Assembly (NCBI GenBank): GCA_002297365.1
Contig: DBKT01000011.1
Span: 248,001-312,000 of the forward strand
DNA from: Caryophanales bacterium UBA743
Lineage (GTDB): Bacteria; Bacillota_I; Bacilli_A; RFN20; CAG-826
Direction: 5' to 3'
DNA: 64,000 bases
Under the pieces are notes generated by a model. The model did not search any database. It was given only the letters and a program-made list of their open reading frames with translations, and was not told where the DNA came from. The translations under genes were made by a program, and so were the position numbers. Shown here piece by piece: positions 38,200 to 47,202 of this stretch (its first letter is position 1; the number at the start of each line of letters is the position of its first letter).

Positions 38200-38520
38200 T
38201 TCGGGCCACAAGTCGGTTTTCCAGGTTGCCTGTGTGGTTGCACCGCGTTCAGAAAACGCGAAAATCCATAAATCGTGAATTTCAGAAAACGCCGATAAAT
38301 ACGGCCTTTCAGACATGTTCTCACTATCGTGTAAACGTACCATCCACCTATCCCCGTGTCGATACGAGGCAAAGCGCGGCATCGATCCTCTCCAGCCATG
38401 CGGCAAGATTCTCCAATGCCGACTTCTTCGCGTCGACAGCGTATTTCGAAACCACGCGCTCGAACATGGATGTGTTCGTTGGCATAATCTCCATGGAAGT
38501 TTCTCCTTTGTGCTCTGGTC
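38200..38520. repeat. Diverged copy of the ~490-bp repeat family
   Basis: Shares ordered blocks with the two better copies near 48.6 and 51.1 kb: CGGTTTTCCAGGTTG, TGTGTGGTTGCACC, AGAAAACGC, the CATCGTGTAAAC-like segment, and CCCGTGTCGATACGAGG. Homology fades after about 38375; the remainder is unrelated. No gene is supported in the surrounding 37892-38653 interval beyond this. Confidence 0.55.
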
Positions 38521-38653
38521 AAAAGCATTATAGATGAACTTCTTTTTTCGTTGCCTACATTCGTGAAACGCTATCCGCCTTTACCAATCGAATTGAATTT
38601 TGTTAATAATGTGATTATTTTAATAAATATAGGCCGCTTCGTAGGTAATAGAA

Positions 38654-39379
38654 ATGGGAACGTTAAAAATCGCGATTGTTGAAGACGATAAGAATTATCA
38701 TGATGTGATAAGAGATTTTTTAACGGCCTATTGTTCTAAAAGCGGCATCGATTTTTCAATCACTGATTATTATGACGGCGTTTCTTTTTTAAACGATTCT
38801 CTATTAGAATTCGACCTTATTTTCTTAGATATCGGAATGCCCTTGATGAACGGAATTGAAACAGGCAAGAAGATTCGCGAGTTGCACATTGACACCCCGA
38901 TTGTCATTATTTCCCATTCTTCTGCTTATGCTTTAAAAGGGTATGAGATTGAAGCTAAAGGATATATTGTGAAGCCTATCTCTCAATATAATTTTGAATT
39001 CGTGATGGATAAGGTTATTGGTGAGCTAAAGAAGAATAACAAAGACGAATATCTTTCCATCAAGACCAGAAAAGAAATAACAAGAATTAAACTCGATGAT
39101 CTTCTTTTCATTGAAGTGGATGAGCATGATTTGTCCTTTCACATCAAAGGCGACAAAAACATCACGATTCGTGGGAAAATCGGAGAATATGAAAAACTCC
39201 TTGAAGGCAAATCATTTTTCCGTATTAACAATTGCTATTTGGTGAATCTTAAATATTGCCTTGATATTGATGTGAGCAAATCAATTGTCACCATTGAAGG
39301 CAAAAACTTATCGATTGCAAGAGGCAGAAAAAAGGCATTTCTAGAACGGTTCAATGAATTTATGGGAGAACTCCTATAA
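38654..39379 (+). CDS. LytTR-family response regulator
   Basis: A 241-residue regulator. Receiver domain with EDD (10-12) and phosphoacceptor Asp59 in FDLIFLDIGMPLMNG. The C-terminal LytTR domain is visible in LLFIEVDEHDLSFHIKG, FFRINNCYLVNLKYC and LSIARGRKKAFLE. The stop overlaps the kinase start (TAATG), so the pair is translationally coupled. It is the counterpart of the regulator at 34042-34776, in mirror orientation, and stands directly before GH3 locus 2, its probable target by position. Confidence 0.95.
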   Translation: MGTLKIAIVEDDKNYHDVIRDFLTAYCSKSGIDFSITDYYDGVSFLNDSLLEFDLIFLDIGMPLMNGIETGKKIRELHIDTPIVIISHSSAYALKGYEIEAKGYIVKPISQYNFEFVMDKVIGELKKNNKDEYLSIKTRKEITRIKLDDLLFIEVDEHDLSFHIKGDKNITIRGKIGEYEKLLEGKSFFRINNCYLVNLKYCLDIDVSKSIVTIEGKNLSIARGRKKAFLERFNEFMGELL

Positions 39380-40692
39380 TGTATGAACAATATCAGGCGG
39401 ATGAGGCAATTCTCTATTATCTTTTCCGCTTTGTGCTCCCGCTTTTCTTTGCCGAAACCATCACATTTATCAATGCGCCGAAAAGAAAGCGTTGGATTGC
39501 GAATTTTATTTGCTATAGCATTCTTTTCCTTGTCGCAAGCGTCGCTCTCCCTTATTACAACATTAACATCAAGATAGGATGGTTCAGCATTGTCTTTTTG
39601 TTGATTTTCCTTTTGAGTTTCATCCCCTTAATCGGGACTTATAAATTAAAGATCACGGGTTTACTCTTCCTTGCTTTTTCTAGCTATACCGCCCAAAACC
39701 TGGTAGATAACCTTTGGACTTTGATTTATAAGCTTACGAATAGCGATAATCAAATTGTTGCCCTTATCATTTATCTATCATCTTATGCCGTTTTCTATAC
39801 GCTTTATTATTTTTTCTTTGTTCGAATTCTTAAGGATAACAAAACGGTTAATATCGATAACAAAACAATTATTCTTATTTCCGGATTGTCGCTATTCATC
39901 GTTTACGTCTTGTCGATGTACGCCCAACATCAAAATAACGGAAATACGGATGTGAGCACTCAGGTTTATGCGGTCCTCGCTTGCTTCTTTCTTCTTTGCA
40001 TTCAGTTCAACATTTTCCGCTCTAAAAAACTTAAAGACGATAAAGAAACACTCGAAAAAGTCATCTCGTTTCAACAAGACAAGTTCAATCAATCCAAAAG
40101 AATGAATGAGCTTATCAATATCAAATGTCATGACTTAAAGCATCAGATTGAGTCTTTAAAGAATAGTGCGCAGCTTGAAGAAGAAAGGAAGAAACTCGAC
40201 GATATTAAAAAGCAAGTGGATATCTACGATAGCTCTATTTCTAGTGGTAGCCCCATCATCGATATGGTCATTCATGAAAAATCGATGATTTGCCAAAAAG
40301 AAAAGATACAGTTATCGATGATTATTCAAGGTGATAAATTTTCTTTTATTGATGACACAGATTTATACACTTTATTTGAAAACGGTTTGGATAACGCGAT
40401 TAAGGCCGTTTTAAAAGAAAAAGCGGATAAGCGAATTATTTTTATCAATGCCCAAAATAGGGGAAATTGTTTGCTATGCAAAATTGAGAACTATTGTTCG
40501 TTCCCTCTTACTTTTGTAGACGGTTTGCCTCAAACTGATGGTGATGCCCGTTATCATGGCTATGGTACAAAATCGATTCGATATATGGTCGAAAAATATA
40601 ACGGCCTATGCTCTTTTAAGTTAGAAAATAATCATTTTTCATTGACGATGCTATTCCCTCTAAGAAAAGAACAAACTAAGTCATCTCAATAG
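39379..40692 (+). CDS. GHKL-type sensor histidine kinase
   Basis: A 437-residue membrane kinase with about six TM helices in residues 10-215, a coiled-coil-like linker (~216-245) and phosphoacceptor His251 in INIKCHDLKHQIESL. GHKL ATPase lobe: N box FENGLDNAIKAV and G box ARYHGYGTKSIRYMVEKYNG. It overlaps the preceding regulator by one base. Gene order here is regulator-kinase, whereas in locus 1 it is kinase-regulator, so the two systems are not a simple inverted duplication. The signal is unknown. Confidence 0.93.
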   Translation: MYEQYQADEAILYYLFRFVLPLFFAETITFINAPKRKRWIANFICYSILFLVASVALPYYNINIKIGWFSIVFLLIFLLSFIPLIGTYKLKITGLLFLAFSSYTAQNLVDNLWTLIYKLTNSDNQIVALIIYLSSYAVFYTLYYFFFVRILKDNKTVNIDNKTIILISGLSLFIVYVLSMYAQHQNNGNTDVSTQVYAVLACFFLLCIQFNIFRSKKLKDDKETLEKVISFQQDKFNQSKRMNELINIKCHDLKHQIESLKNSAQLEEERKKLDDIKKQVDIYDSSISSGSPIIDMVIHEKSMICQKEKIQLSMIIQGDKFSFIDDTDLYTLFENGLDNAIKAVLKEKADKRIIFINAQNRGNCLLCKIENYCSFPLTFVDGLPQTDGDARYHGYGTKSIRYMVEKYNGLCSFKLENNHFSLTMLFPLRKEQTKSSQ

Positions 40693-40736
40693 CAAAGCAA
40701 GGAAATTGGCAAACTATTTTTTCTTATTTTTATACA

Positions 40737-40752
40737 ATGTAAGCACTTACAT
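40737..40752 (+). promoter_or_regulatory. cre-like/LacI-type palindromic operator of GH3 locus 2
   Basis: ATGTAAGCACTTACAT, a 16-bp palindrome apart from its centre, matching the CcpA/LacI-family catabolite operator pattern. It overlaps and follows the -10-like TATACAAT region and lies 29 nt before the ATG, a position suited to repression. The core TGTAAGC(G/A)CTT is shared with 33945-33960. Confidence 0.6.
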
Positions 40753-40780
40753 GCATAAAAAAGAAAGGAATTCTCTTTGT

Positions 40781-43582
40781 ATGAAGAAAAAAAGAAAAAT
40801 TTGCTTACTACTTTCTCCTTTGCTCTTCGTTAGCCTTTTGGCCTCTTGCCAGGTGGCAGGTAGCGACGAGATTGATGGAAACGGAGAATGGTATGGACTT
40901 GGGTTCCAAGTCGACCAAGCTTGCCGAAAAGACTATCTAATCGGCGAAACTCCTTCCGTGAATGATTATAGCGGTCTAGGATACGATGGAGGGGATGAGG
41001 TCAAAGTAAAGTCGAGTGAACTTACTGTTGAGCCAAGCCGCCCCCTAACGGAAGAAGACAAAACCCTTACCTTTACTTGGAAAGGGAATAAAACCGGCAA
41101 AGAATACAGAACAACTTGGAATATTAATGTAGCGAAAAAGCTCATTTCTCAATGCGAGAAAATGGATAAGGCTCCGGTGAAATATATCGAGCCTGAGCAC
41201 ACGTTGAATCATAACGGTACGGAAGTTGATCCTACTAGCGAAGATAGTAACGTTAATAAAATTGACACTTACGCTGCGACAACTAACGGCATTCAAAATG
41301 TGAATTTTGGTGAGGAAGAAGAATGTCTTGATAGCGTTTCTGATGGTTCGCGTTTCGAGTTTAATTACACCGCTATAGAGAGAGGCTTCATCCATATCTA
41401 CGCTAGCGTTGCTTCTAACGCCATTGAGTGGAGCGGACAATTTCCAACCGATTATGGAAATGGCAAAACCGGTTCCATCGCTGGCTCAAAAGCGTTGGAT
41501 TTAGAAAGCATCGTCACCATCAAAAATAACGATAATGTTATTGATACAAAGAAATACGCGGATATCGAAGAGACTGTTCTTACAAAAGAAATCATGAAGC
41601 CTTATGTTGAATCGAAATCCTTCAACAATTGGTATTCTCCTCTTTACGCTGCTACCCACAATTTTGAAAGAAAATGGTTAGGCGTTGTGCCGCTTGAAGT
41701 GGGCATTAATCATATCACTTTGGACCTAAAGGCAAATAATATGTCTTGCCCTTGGGCATATAAACAGATTGCATGCGGCAACTGGGACTATATCGAACTC
41801 GATTACGTAGGTGAAAAGGAAACGTATAATCCTACATCGCTACAAGTCCTTCACTCGAAAAACGATTATCTTTATGGCGATACCTACGATAAGAGCGCTC
41901 TAGAGATTCTCGCTAGTGACGAAAATGGCGTGATGGAGGAAGTGAATCCTAACGACGTTACGTTAAATGAGGCACTGGAATTATCGCAACAAAGCATCAA
42001 ACTGAGCTATAAAGGCGCCTCGATTGATCAGCCGGTGAATGTCTCAACGGGATTACACTGCGAACTTGGAGAAGATGAAAGCTCTACTAGCTTAGTCAAG
42101 GCGGAAGGGAGCAAGGCAAAAAAGGCTAAAGTGACCTACCCTGACTCAAACCGTTACTTCATTAGCAATATCAGCAAGGGAGATTCCTTCAAATTCACCT
42201 ATAACAATACCAAGAATCTCAAAGGGAAATTCGCTATCTATGGCGATATCGCTTCCGATGATTTTATTTGGCAGTCATTAACCGATTTATTCCCTGAAAT
42301 CAAAAACGGTGGTTCCCGTTTCTCTCATAATATCAATTTAAAGAACAGGATTAAGGTTACCAATAACGGTGTCGAAACTGCTTTAGACGACATCCTCATA
42401 AAAGGGAGAGAGCTCACTAGCGACACTGATTTAGCTGCTAGCGATCCGAATTACCTTAAAGACGCCTGGTATGCTTCCTATCATTGGACTTGCGAGCAAT
42501 TCGAAAAAGTCAAAATCGCGGAAGTCAATTTGCAAGAAGGGGTTAACGATATCGAAATCTCTTTCCCTTACGAATTAGAAAAGGACCATAATGGCGGGAA
42601 TGGCAACTGGGCCGCACTTGATTTCTATTTATTAGACGAAACCATCATTAGAACTCCAAAAGCTATTGTTACAACATCGAAAGCAAATTCCTTCCTATTC
42701 GGCGAAAAATTCTCACTAGACGGGTATTCCTTCTCCGTAGAATACAATGACGGCTATTTAGAAGGAATTGATAATAGCGATGTAACAATCGTCGATACTG
42801 ATACTACTTTAGATATCGGACAAACGGAAGTGAAACTCCGCTACAAAGAGACGGAATTTAGCGCTCCTATCATCGTTACGGATACACTTACGACAAATTT
42901 AGGCCTAGACATAGATGCGACAAGTAGCATTTATAACTATGGGAAAGTGAAATACGTTAAAGGCGAAAAGGAAACGGAAGGGAATCACGCTCAAAAAGCA
43001 GACGGGAACTTAGGAAAAGGCAGCTATTTGGAAAAAGTAACCGTTGGCTCCTATTTTGAAATCGAAATCGATAGTCCTAGCGATGATGTTTCCGTAGTAC
43101 TAAGTGGAGAAGTGGCGACAAATGCCTTCATCATTGGAAATATCGATACCGCTGACGCCCCGTTTGAAGAATATTATGGCGAATATCTCATAAAAGGCTC
43201 CAATGACTTAGATCTAACTAAAGCCATCGATTTAACAAACACCGTTGGTCAAGAAACCACGAAATTCGATGTGAATAGTAATGCAATTGCCTCTGGCCAT
43301 ATGATCACTAGCGAGGACGCAGATCTAGCAAATGAGAGCTTTGGTAGACTCGATGAAAACGGAGCCGTCAAAACAAGTGATAAATGGAATGCCTGGGGAT
43401 TTGGAACGTATTTAGCCACCGAACAATTCGAGAATATCACTATTGGAAAGGTAATCTTGAAAAGAGGAAAGAACACCATCCGCCTTACCTTTAAAGATGG
43501 CGGACAAGCACATGGCGCCTTCTCAGCGGAAGGTGTCGCTTGCGGCAACTGGAAAAGCATTACGATGAATATTTCTAAATAA
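40781..43582 (+). CDS. Lipoprotein with three repeated binding modules, partner of GH3
   Basis: About 933 residues from the ATG at 40781 (MKKKRKICLLLSPLLF; lipobox LASC, Cys23); the longer frame begins in the promoter. The ectodomain has three copies of a ~200-residue module, each with a (G/S)SxFE(F/I) opening, an IYA/YGD/LSG-E-VA(S/T)(N/D)xFI strand pair, and a closing LxxGxNxIxLxF strand followed by GNWxxI. Ig-like linkers (NPTSLQVLHSKNDYLYGDTY...) separate them. The pattern suggests carbohydrate binding, but no CBM family is identified. It is separated from the GH3 gene by 14 nt, so it probably presents substrate to that enzyme. Confidence 0.83.
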   Translation: MKKKRKICLLLSPLLFVSLLASCQVAGSDEIDGNGEWYGLGFQVDQACRKDYLIGETPSVNDYSGLGYDGGDEVKVKSSELTVEPSRPLTEEDKTLTFTWKGNKTGKEYRTTWNINVAKKLISQCEKMDKAPVKYIEPEHTLNHNGTEVDPTSEDSNVNKIDTYAATTNGIQNVNFGEEEECLDSVSDGSRFEFNYTAIERGFIHIYASVASNAIEWSGQFPTDYGNGKTGSIAGSKALDLESIVTIKNNDNVIDTKKYADIEETVLTKEIMKPYVESKSFNNWYSPLYAATHNFERKWLGVVPLEVGINHITLDLKANNMSCPWAYKQIACGNWDYIELDYVGEKETYNPTSLQVLHSKNDYLYGDTYDKSALEILASDENGVMEEVNPNDVTLNEALELSQQSIKLSYKGASIDQPVNVSTGLHCELGEDESSTSLVKAEGSKAKKAKVTYPDSNRYFISNISKGDSFKFTYNNTKNLKGKFAIYGDIASDDFIWQSLTDLFPEIKNGGSRFSHNINLKNRIKVTNNGVETALDDILIKGRELTSDTDLAASDPNYLKDAWYASYHWTCEQFEKVKIAEVNLQEGVNDIEISFPYELEKDHNGGNGNWAALDFYLLDETIIRTPKAIVTTSKANSFLFGEKFSLDGYSFSVEYNDGYLEGIDNSDVTIVDTDTTLDIGQTEVKLRYKETEFSAPIIVTDTLTTNLGLDIDATSSIYNYGKVKYVKGEKETEGNHAQKADGNLGKGSYLEKVTVGSYFEIEIDSPSDDVSVVLSGEVATNAFIIGNIDTADAPFEEYYGEYLIKGSNDLDLTKAIDLTNTVGQETTKFDVNSNAIASGHMITSEDADLANESFGRLDENGAVKTSDKWNAWGFGTYLATEQFENITIGKVILKRGKNTIRLTFKDGGQAHGAFSAEGVACGNWKSITMNISK

Positions 43583-43596
43583 GGAAAAATATAACA

Positions 43597-46500
43597 ATGA
43601 AAAAAGAAAATAAACCAAGAAAAAAGATGAAAGCATCCACTCTTGCGGCGATTTTGTTGCCAATAAGTGCTGTCATTTTAGCAGCTGCAATCGCTGTTCC
43701 AATTCTTTCGAATACATATGAAGGCACATTGGACACGGTGTTTGGCTCGGGAAAACTCACTACGATTGGTGGTGATTCTTCTAAAGCTAATTATTACAAC
43801 AAAGAGAAGAACGCTGATGCGACTGCAAAAAGCGTTGAGCATACAAAAGCGATCGCCGAGCAAGGCATTACTCTATTAAAAAACGATAATTGCCTACCTC
43901 TATCAAAAGATGAAACGATTAGCCCATTAGGCTATAACTATTACCATACCGATAGCGTTGGGGGCTCTGCGAACTGGAATAACTCAGAAGTGAAAACCAA
44001 AAGCTTTGCCGAATCCCTAGCGGATACATTCCATATCAATAGCGAAATCGATAACATCACGAAAAGCATTCGTACCGAAGAAATGAAAGAGAAGCCAGGT
44101 ACTGAACCAATGAAGGTGAAGGCCGTCAATAACTGGTACCGTTATTTATGGACACCAGTTAGCGGTGCTTATGAAGGCAAAGAATCTTCTTTCAATAATA
44201 CGATTGGCGTTATGGTCGTGGCTAGAAGGTCAGGAGAAGGCGCTGACTTAAAGATGGACGCTTTCAGCGATGGCACTAGACATACGCTTTCTTTAACCAA
44301 CGGCGAGCTTGATTGCTTACGCGTTTCGAAAACAAACGCCAAGAAAACGATTTTGGTCATCAATAGCGTTAATGCTTTTGAAATCACCGATGATATTGCC
44401 GCTTTATGCGATGCGATTATTTGGATGCCGCAAGAAGGTAGCGGCGGTGCGGAAATGATTGGGAAAATCATGTGTGGCGAAGTAAATCCTTCTGGTAGAA
44501 CCGTGGACACTTGGTCAAAAGATTTCCTTGCTGATCCTGCGAACCAGAATTTCAGCTTCAACAGCGGCACTTACGCAACAGTTGGGAACATTGAATTAAT
44601 GTACTATAACAATGTCACCACGACCGATAACGTGACTCCTGGCACTTACGTTGAATATGAAGAAGGGATTTACGTTGGCTATAAGTATTATGAGACCGCT
44701 TATGCGGAGGCGCTTAACGGGAATTACGAGGGCTTTAATTACGACAGGCAAGTCCAATATCCTTTTGGGCATGGCTTATCTTACACAACGTTCAATCAAA
44801 GCTTCGTGGATAAGCAAATTGAAGGGAATAAAGTAACTTTAAAAGTTAAGGTCGAAAATACGGGCGAAAAAGCAGGTAGAGATGCTGTTCAAATCTATTA
44901 TGGTGCTCCATACACGGACTTCGATAAAGCCAATAAAATCGAAAAATCCGCGAAAAACCTCATTGCTTATGACAAAACCGAAATTATTGAACCAGGAAAG
45001 TCTCAAGAGCTTACCTTGACGTTCAATGTCGATGATATGTCTTCTTATTACTCTAATAGAGACAATAAAGACGGCACGAGAGGCTGTTACTATTTGTCCA
45101 AAGGGGAATACGATATTTATCTAGGGAAAAACGCGCACGATAGTTATGAAACCTATACGTGGAATAATTTAGAAGACGTCTATTACGATAATAAAAACCC
45201 AAGAGAATCGGAGAAAGCTGGCCAAGCGAAATTAGATAAAGACGGCAACCCAACAAACGAACCCAAAAAAGGCGATAAGTTTGTTGCGGCAACCAATCTA
45301 TTTGAGTCTTCGACCGCCTTCATGAATCAAGATCATGTCACTCAATTCACCCGCGCTGATTTCAAAGGGAGTTTCCCGACCGTTCCTACCGAAGTCGACA
45401 AAACTTTAGCGGACGAATTTAAGAAAGAATTCGATTCCTATAAGAAAGGGAACTTTGATCCGATCAATCATCCTGTTTTAGGCAATGGTCAGGATTCAAA
45501 AGTGAGAAATATCGAGCCATTCAAAGTGGAGCAAAAAGGTTTGGATTTATCTTCCTACCGCGGTGTTGATTATAATGATCCAAGCTGGAACGATTTAATT
45601 CGTCAAATCTCCTTCCGTAACGACCGCGATCGCGCCCAATTAGGTAAATTAATCGGGTATGGTGCCTATCAATCCGATAAGCTTGATGCAATTGGGAAAT
45701 TCCAGGTTCAGGACTTTGATGGACCGATGGGCTTCTCTACCTTCGGGAGCAAAAAGGACTATTCATGGGCCACTTATACCTCGCAAGCCTTACTCGCGGC
45801 GACCTTCAATCCTAGACTCGCTTATGAAATGGGCTATCACTTTGGGCAAGAAGGGTTAGCGAATGACGTTCAAGGCCTATACGCCCCAGGACTTAATTTA
45901 CACCGTTCCCAATTCGGTGGGAGAAACGCCGAATACGTTTCCGAAGATCCATTTGTTACTGGAATTGTCGGCATGAATCTTATAAGCGGCGCTTCCGATG
46001 GAGGCATCTATACCTTCATGAAGCACTTTGCGATGAACGAACAAGAAAGCAATCGTATGGATATGATTATGACTTGGGCGACAGAGCAAACAATTCGTGA
46101 AACCTACCTTAAGCCATTTGAAATTGCCACTAAATACGCCCGTCAAAATCTTAAATACATCGATCCTACAACGGGAGAATTAACGAGCAAGAAAATTAGA
46201 GCGTGCAACGGCGTCATGACCGCTTTTAATTCCATTGGTCCAGTCATGTGCTCCAATAACTGGTATTTATTAGAAGGCGCGTTAAGAGGAGAATGGGGCT
46301 TTGAAGGAATGGTCATCACTGACTATGCGCCCCAAGTGAGCTTAGATGCGATGATTCGTAGCGGGAACGATTTCTATCTTGCTGCGACGAGCAAGAGTTT
46401 AGACGCTTTGCTTACGGATTCTGCCTCAATCACGGCTTTACACCGCATTCAAGATGCCGTAAAGAATATCTCTTATGCGGTTGTAAATTCTGGGGCTTAT

Positions 46501-46683
46501 AACGGAATTGCTCCTGGCGCTAAAACAACACGCAGCATCGCTCCTTGGAAGGTTTGGATCAATTATTTCTTTGTGTCTTCTCTTTATGCGATTACCGCTG
46601 GACTAATCATTACAGTCGGCATGAAATTTTTCCTAGAATATCAAGATAAGAAGAAAGCAAAGCAAGAAACGCCAAACGAATAA
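43597..46683 (+). CDS. Membrane-anchored GH3 glycoside hydrolase with inverted domain order
   Basis: A 1028-residue paralogue of the GH3 protein at 28747-31749. Order: N-terminal TM (about 14-37), sandwich domain (EQGITLLKNDNCLPL at ~88-102; RRSGEGAD ~210-217), QYPFGHGLSYTTF (~390), FnIII-like module, then TIM barrel (MKHFAMNEQESNR ~810; VITDYAP, Asp ~909) and a C-terminal TM (~989-1010) with a charged Lys tail. Family GH3 enzymes remove non-reducing beta-linked sugars; specificity is undetermined. Loop sequences differ strongly from locus 1, so the two may take different substrates. A terminator follows. Confidence 0.9.
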   Translation: MKKENKPRKKMKASTLAAILLPISAVILAAAIAVPILSNTYEGTLDTVFGSGKLTTIGGDSSKANYYNKEKNADATAKSVEHTKAIAEQGITLLKNDNCLPLSKDETISPLGYNYYHTDSVGGSANWNNSEVKTKSFAESLADTFHINSEIDNITKSIRTEEMKEKPGTEPMKVKAVNNWYRYLWTPVSGAYEGKESSFNNTIGVMVVARRSGEGADLKMDAFSDGTRHTLSLTNGELDCLRVSKTNAKKTILVINSVNAFEITDDIAALCDAIIWMPQEGSGGAEMIGKIMCGEVNPSGRTVDTWSKDFLADPANQNFSFNSGTYATVGNIELMYYNNVTTTDNVTPGTYVEYEEGIYVGYKYYETAYAEALNGNYEGFNYDRQVQYPFGHGLSYTTFNQSFVDKQIEGNKVTLKVKVENTGEKAGRDAVQIYYGAPYTDFDKANKIEKSAKNLIAYDKTEIIEPGKSQELTLTFNVDDMSSYYSNRDNKDGTRGCYYLSKGEYDIYLGKNAHDSYETYTWNNLEDVYYDNKNPRESEKAGQAKLDKDGNPTNEPKKGDKFVAATNLFESSTAFMNQDHVTQFTRADFKGSFPTVPTEVDKTLADEFKKEFDSYKKGNFDPINHPVLGNGQDSKVRNIEPFKVEQKGLDLSSYRGVDYNDPSWNDLIRQISFRNDRDRAQLGKLIGYGAYQSDKLDAIGKFQVQDFDGPMGFSTFGSKKDYSWATYTSQALLAATFNPRLAYEMGYHFGQEGLANDVQGLYAPGLNLHRSQFGGRNAEYVSEDPFVTGIVGMNLISGASDGGIYTFMKHFAMNEQESNRMDMIMTWATEQTIRETYLKPFEIATKYARQNLKYIDPTTGELTSKKIRACNGVMTAFNSIGPVMCSNNWYLLEGALRGEWGFEGMVITDYAPQVSLDAMIRSGNDFYLAATSKSLDALLTDSASITALHRIQDAVKNISYAVVNSGAYNGIAPGAKTTRSIAPWKVWINYFFVSSLYAITAGLIITVGMKFFLEYQDKKKAKQETPNE

Positions 46684-46693
46684 TGCAGTGGAT

Positions 46694-46730
46694 AAAGAAG
46701 CTATAGTGACGAGCTATGGCTTCTTTTCTT
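46694..46730 (+). terminator. Rho-independent terminator of GH3 locus 2
   Basis: AAGAAGCTATAG pairs with CTATGGCTTCTT (one G-U), loop TGACGAG, followed by TTCTTTTC. Located 11 nt after the stop. Confidence 0.8.
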
Positions 46731-47202
46731 TTCGATCTGGCAAAAAATACGCTATTTTGCACAAAGAAGGCTTCGTTTTCTTTAAAGATTGTTTGATTGA
46801 GGTAGCGCTTGCTAGATGTCCCTCGGATAAAAACATTTTCTAATTATGAAAGTTCAAAATAAATATGACGCATAGAAAAGAAGCGTGATTTCAAAAAACG
46901 ACCGTAAACGATCGTTCAACTGACCCTTCCGCTTGGGTGAGCGTATTGAAAACATCTAAATTTCTTTGAGAGCATTCTCATTGAGCAAGAAATCGAAAAC
47001 ATGTAGCATTCAATACGAGGCCCAGTGCGAAAGGCTCGGCCAAGATCAGAGTCAGTTTCAATCCGTTAATTGTGCAATGGTTTCAAGGATTGTATAAGCA
47101 TCGGATCAAAATGGTTTGTAGAATTCGCGTTTCCTGGTTTCCCGTCGCGTTCTTCGGTGGATCTCAGATTCGGATTCAGCTTATCGATCATCTTCCTAAA
47201 AA
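46731..47202. other. Intergenic region, no gene supported
   Basis: About 470 nt without a credible ORF. Around 46960-47030 there are weak echoes (CAATACGAGGCCCAGTGCG, GAAAGG) of the far end of the repeat family seen at 48.6 and 51.1 kb, possibly a fourth, badly decayed copy. Confidence 0.4.

Noticed and set aside
38348..38494. 48-codon minus-strand ORF (MEIMPTNTSMFERVVSKYAV...) with AAAGGAG upstream
   Set aside because: It has a good ribosome site but runs into the repeat remnant and stops; may be a truncated gene head, not secure enough to list as a gene.
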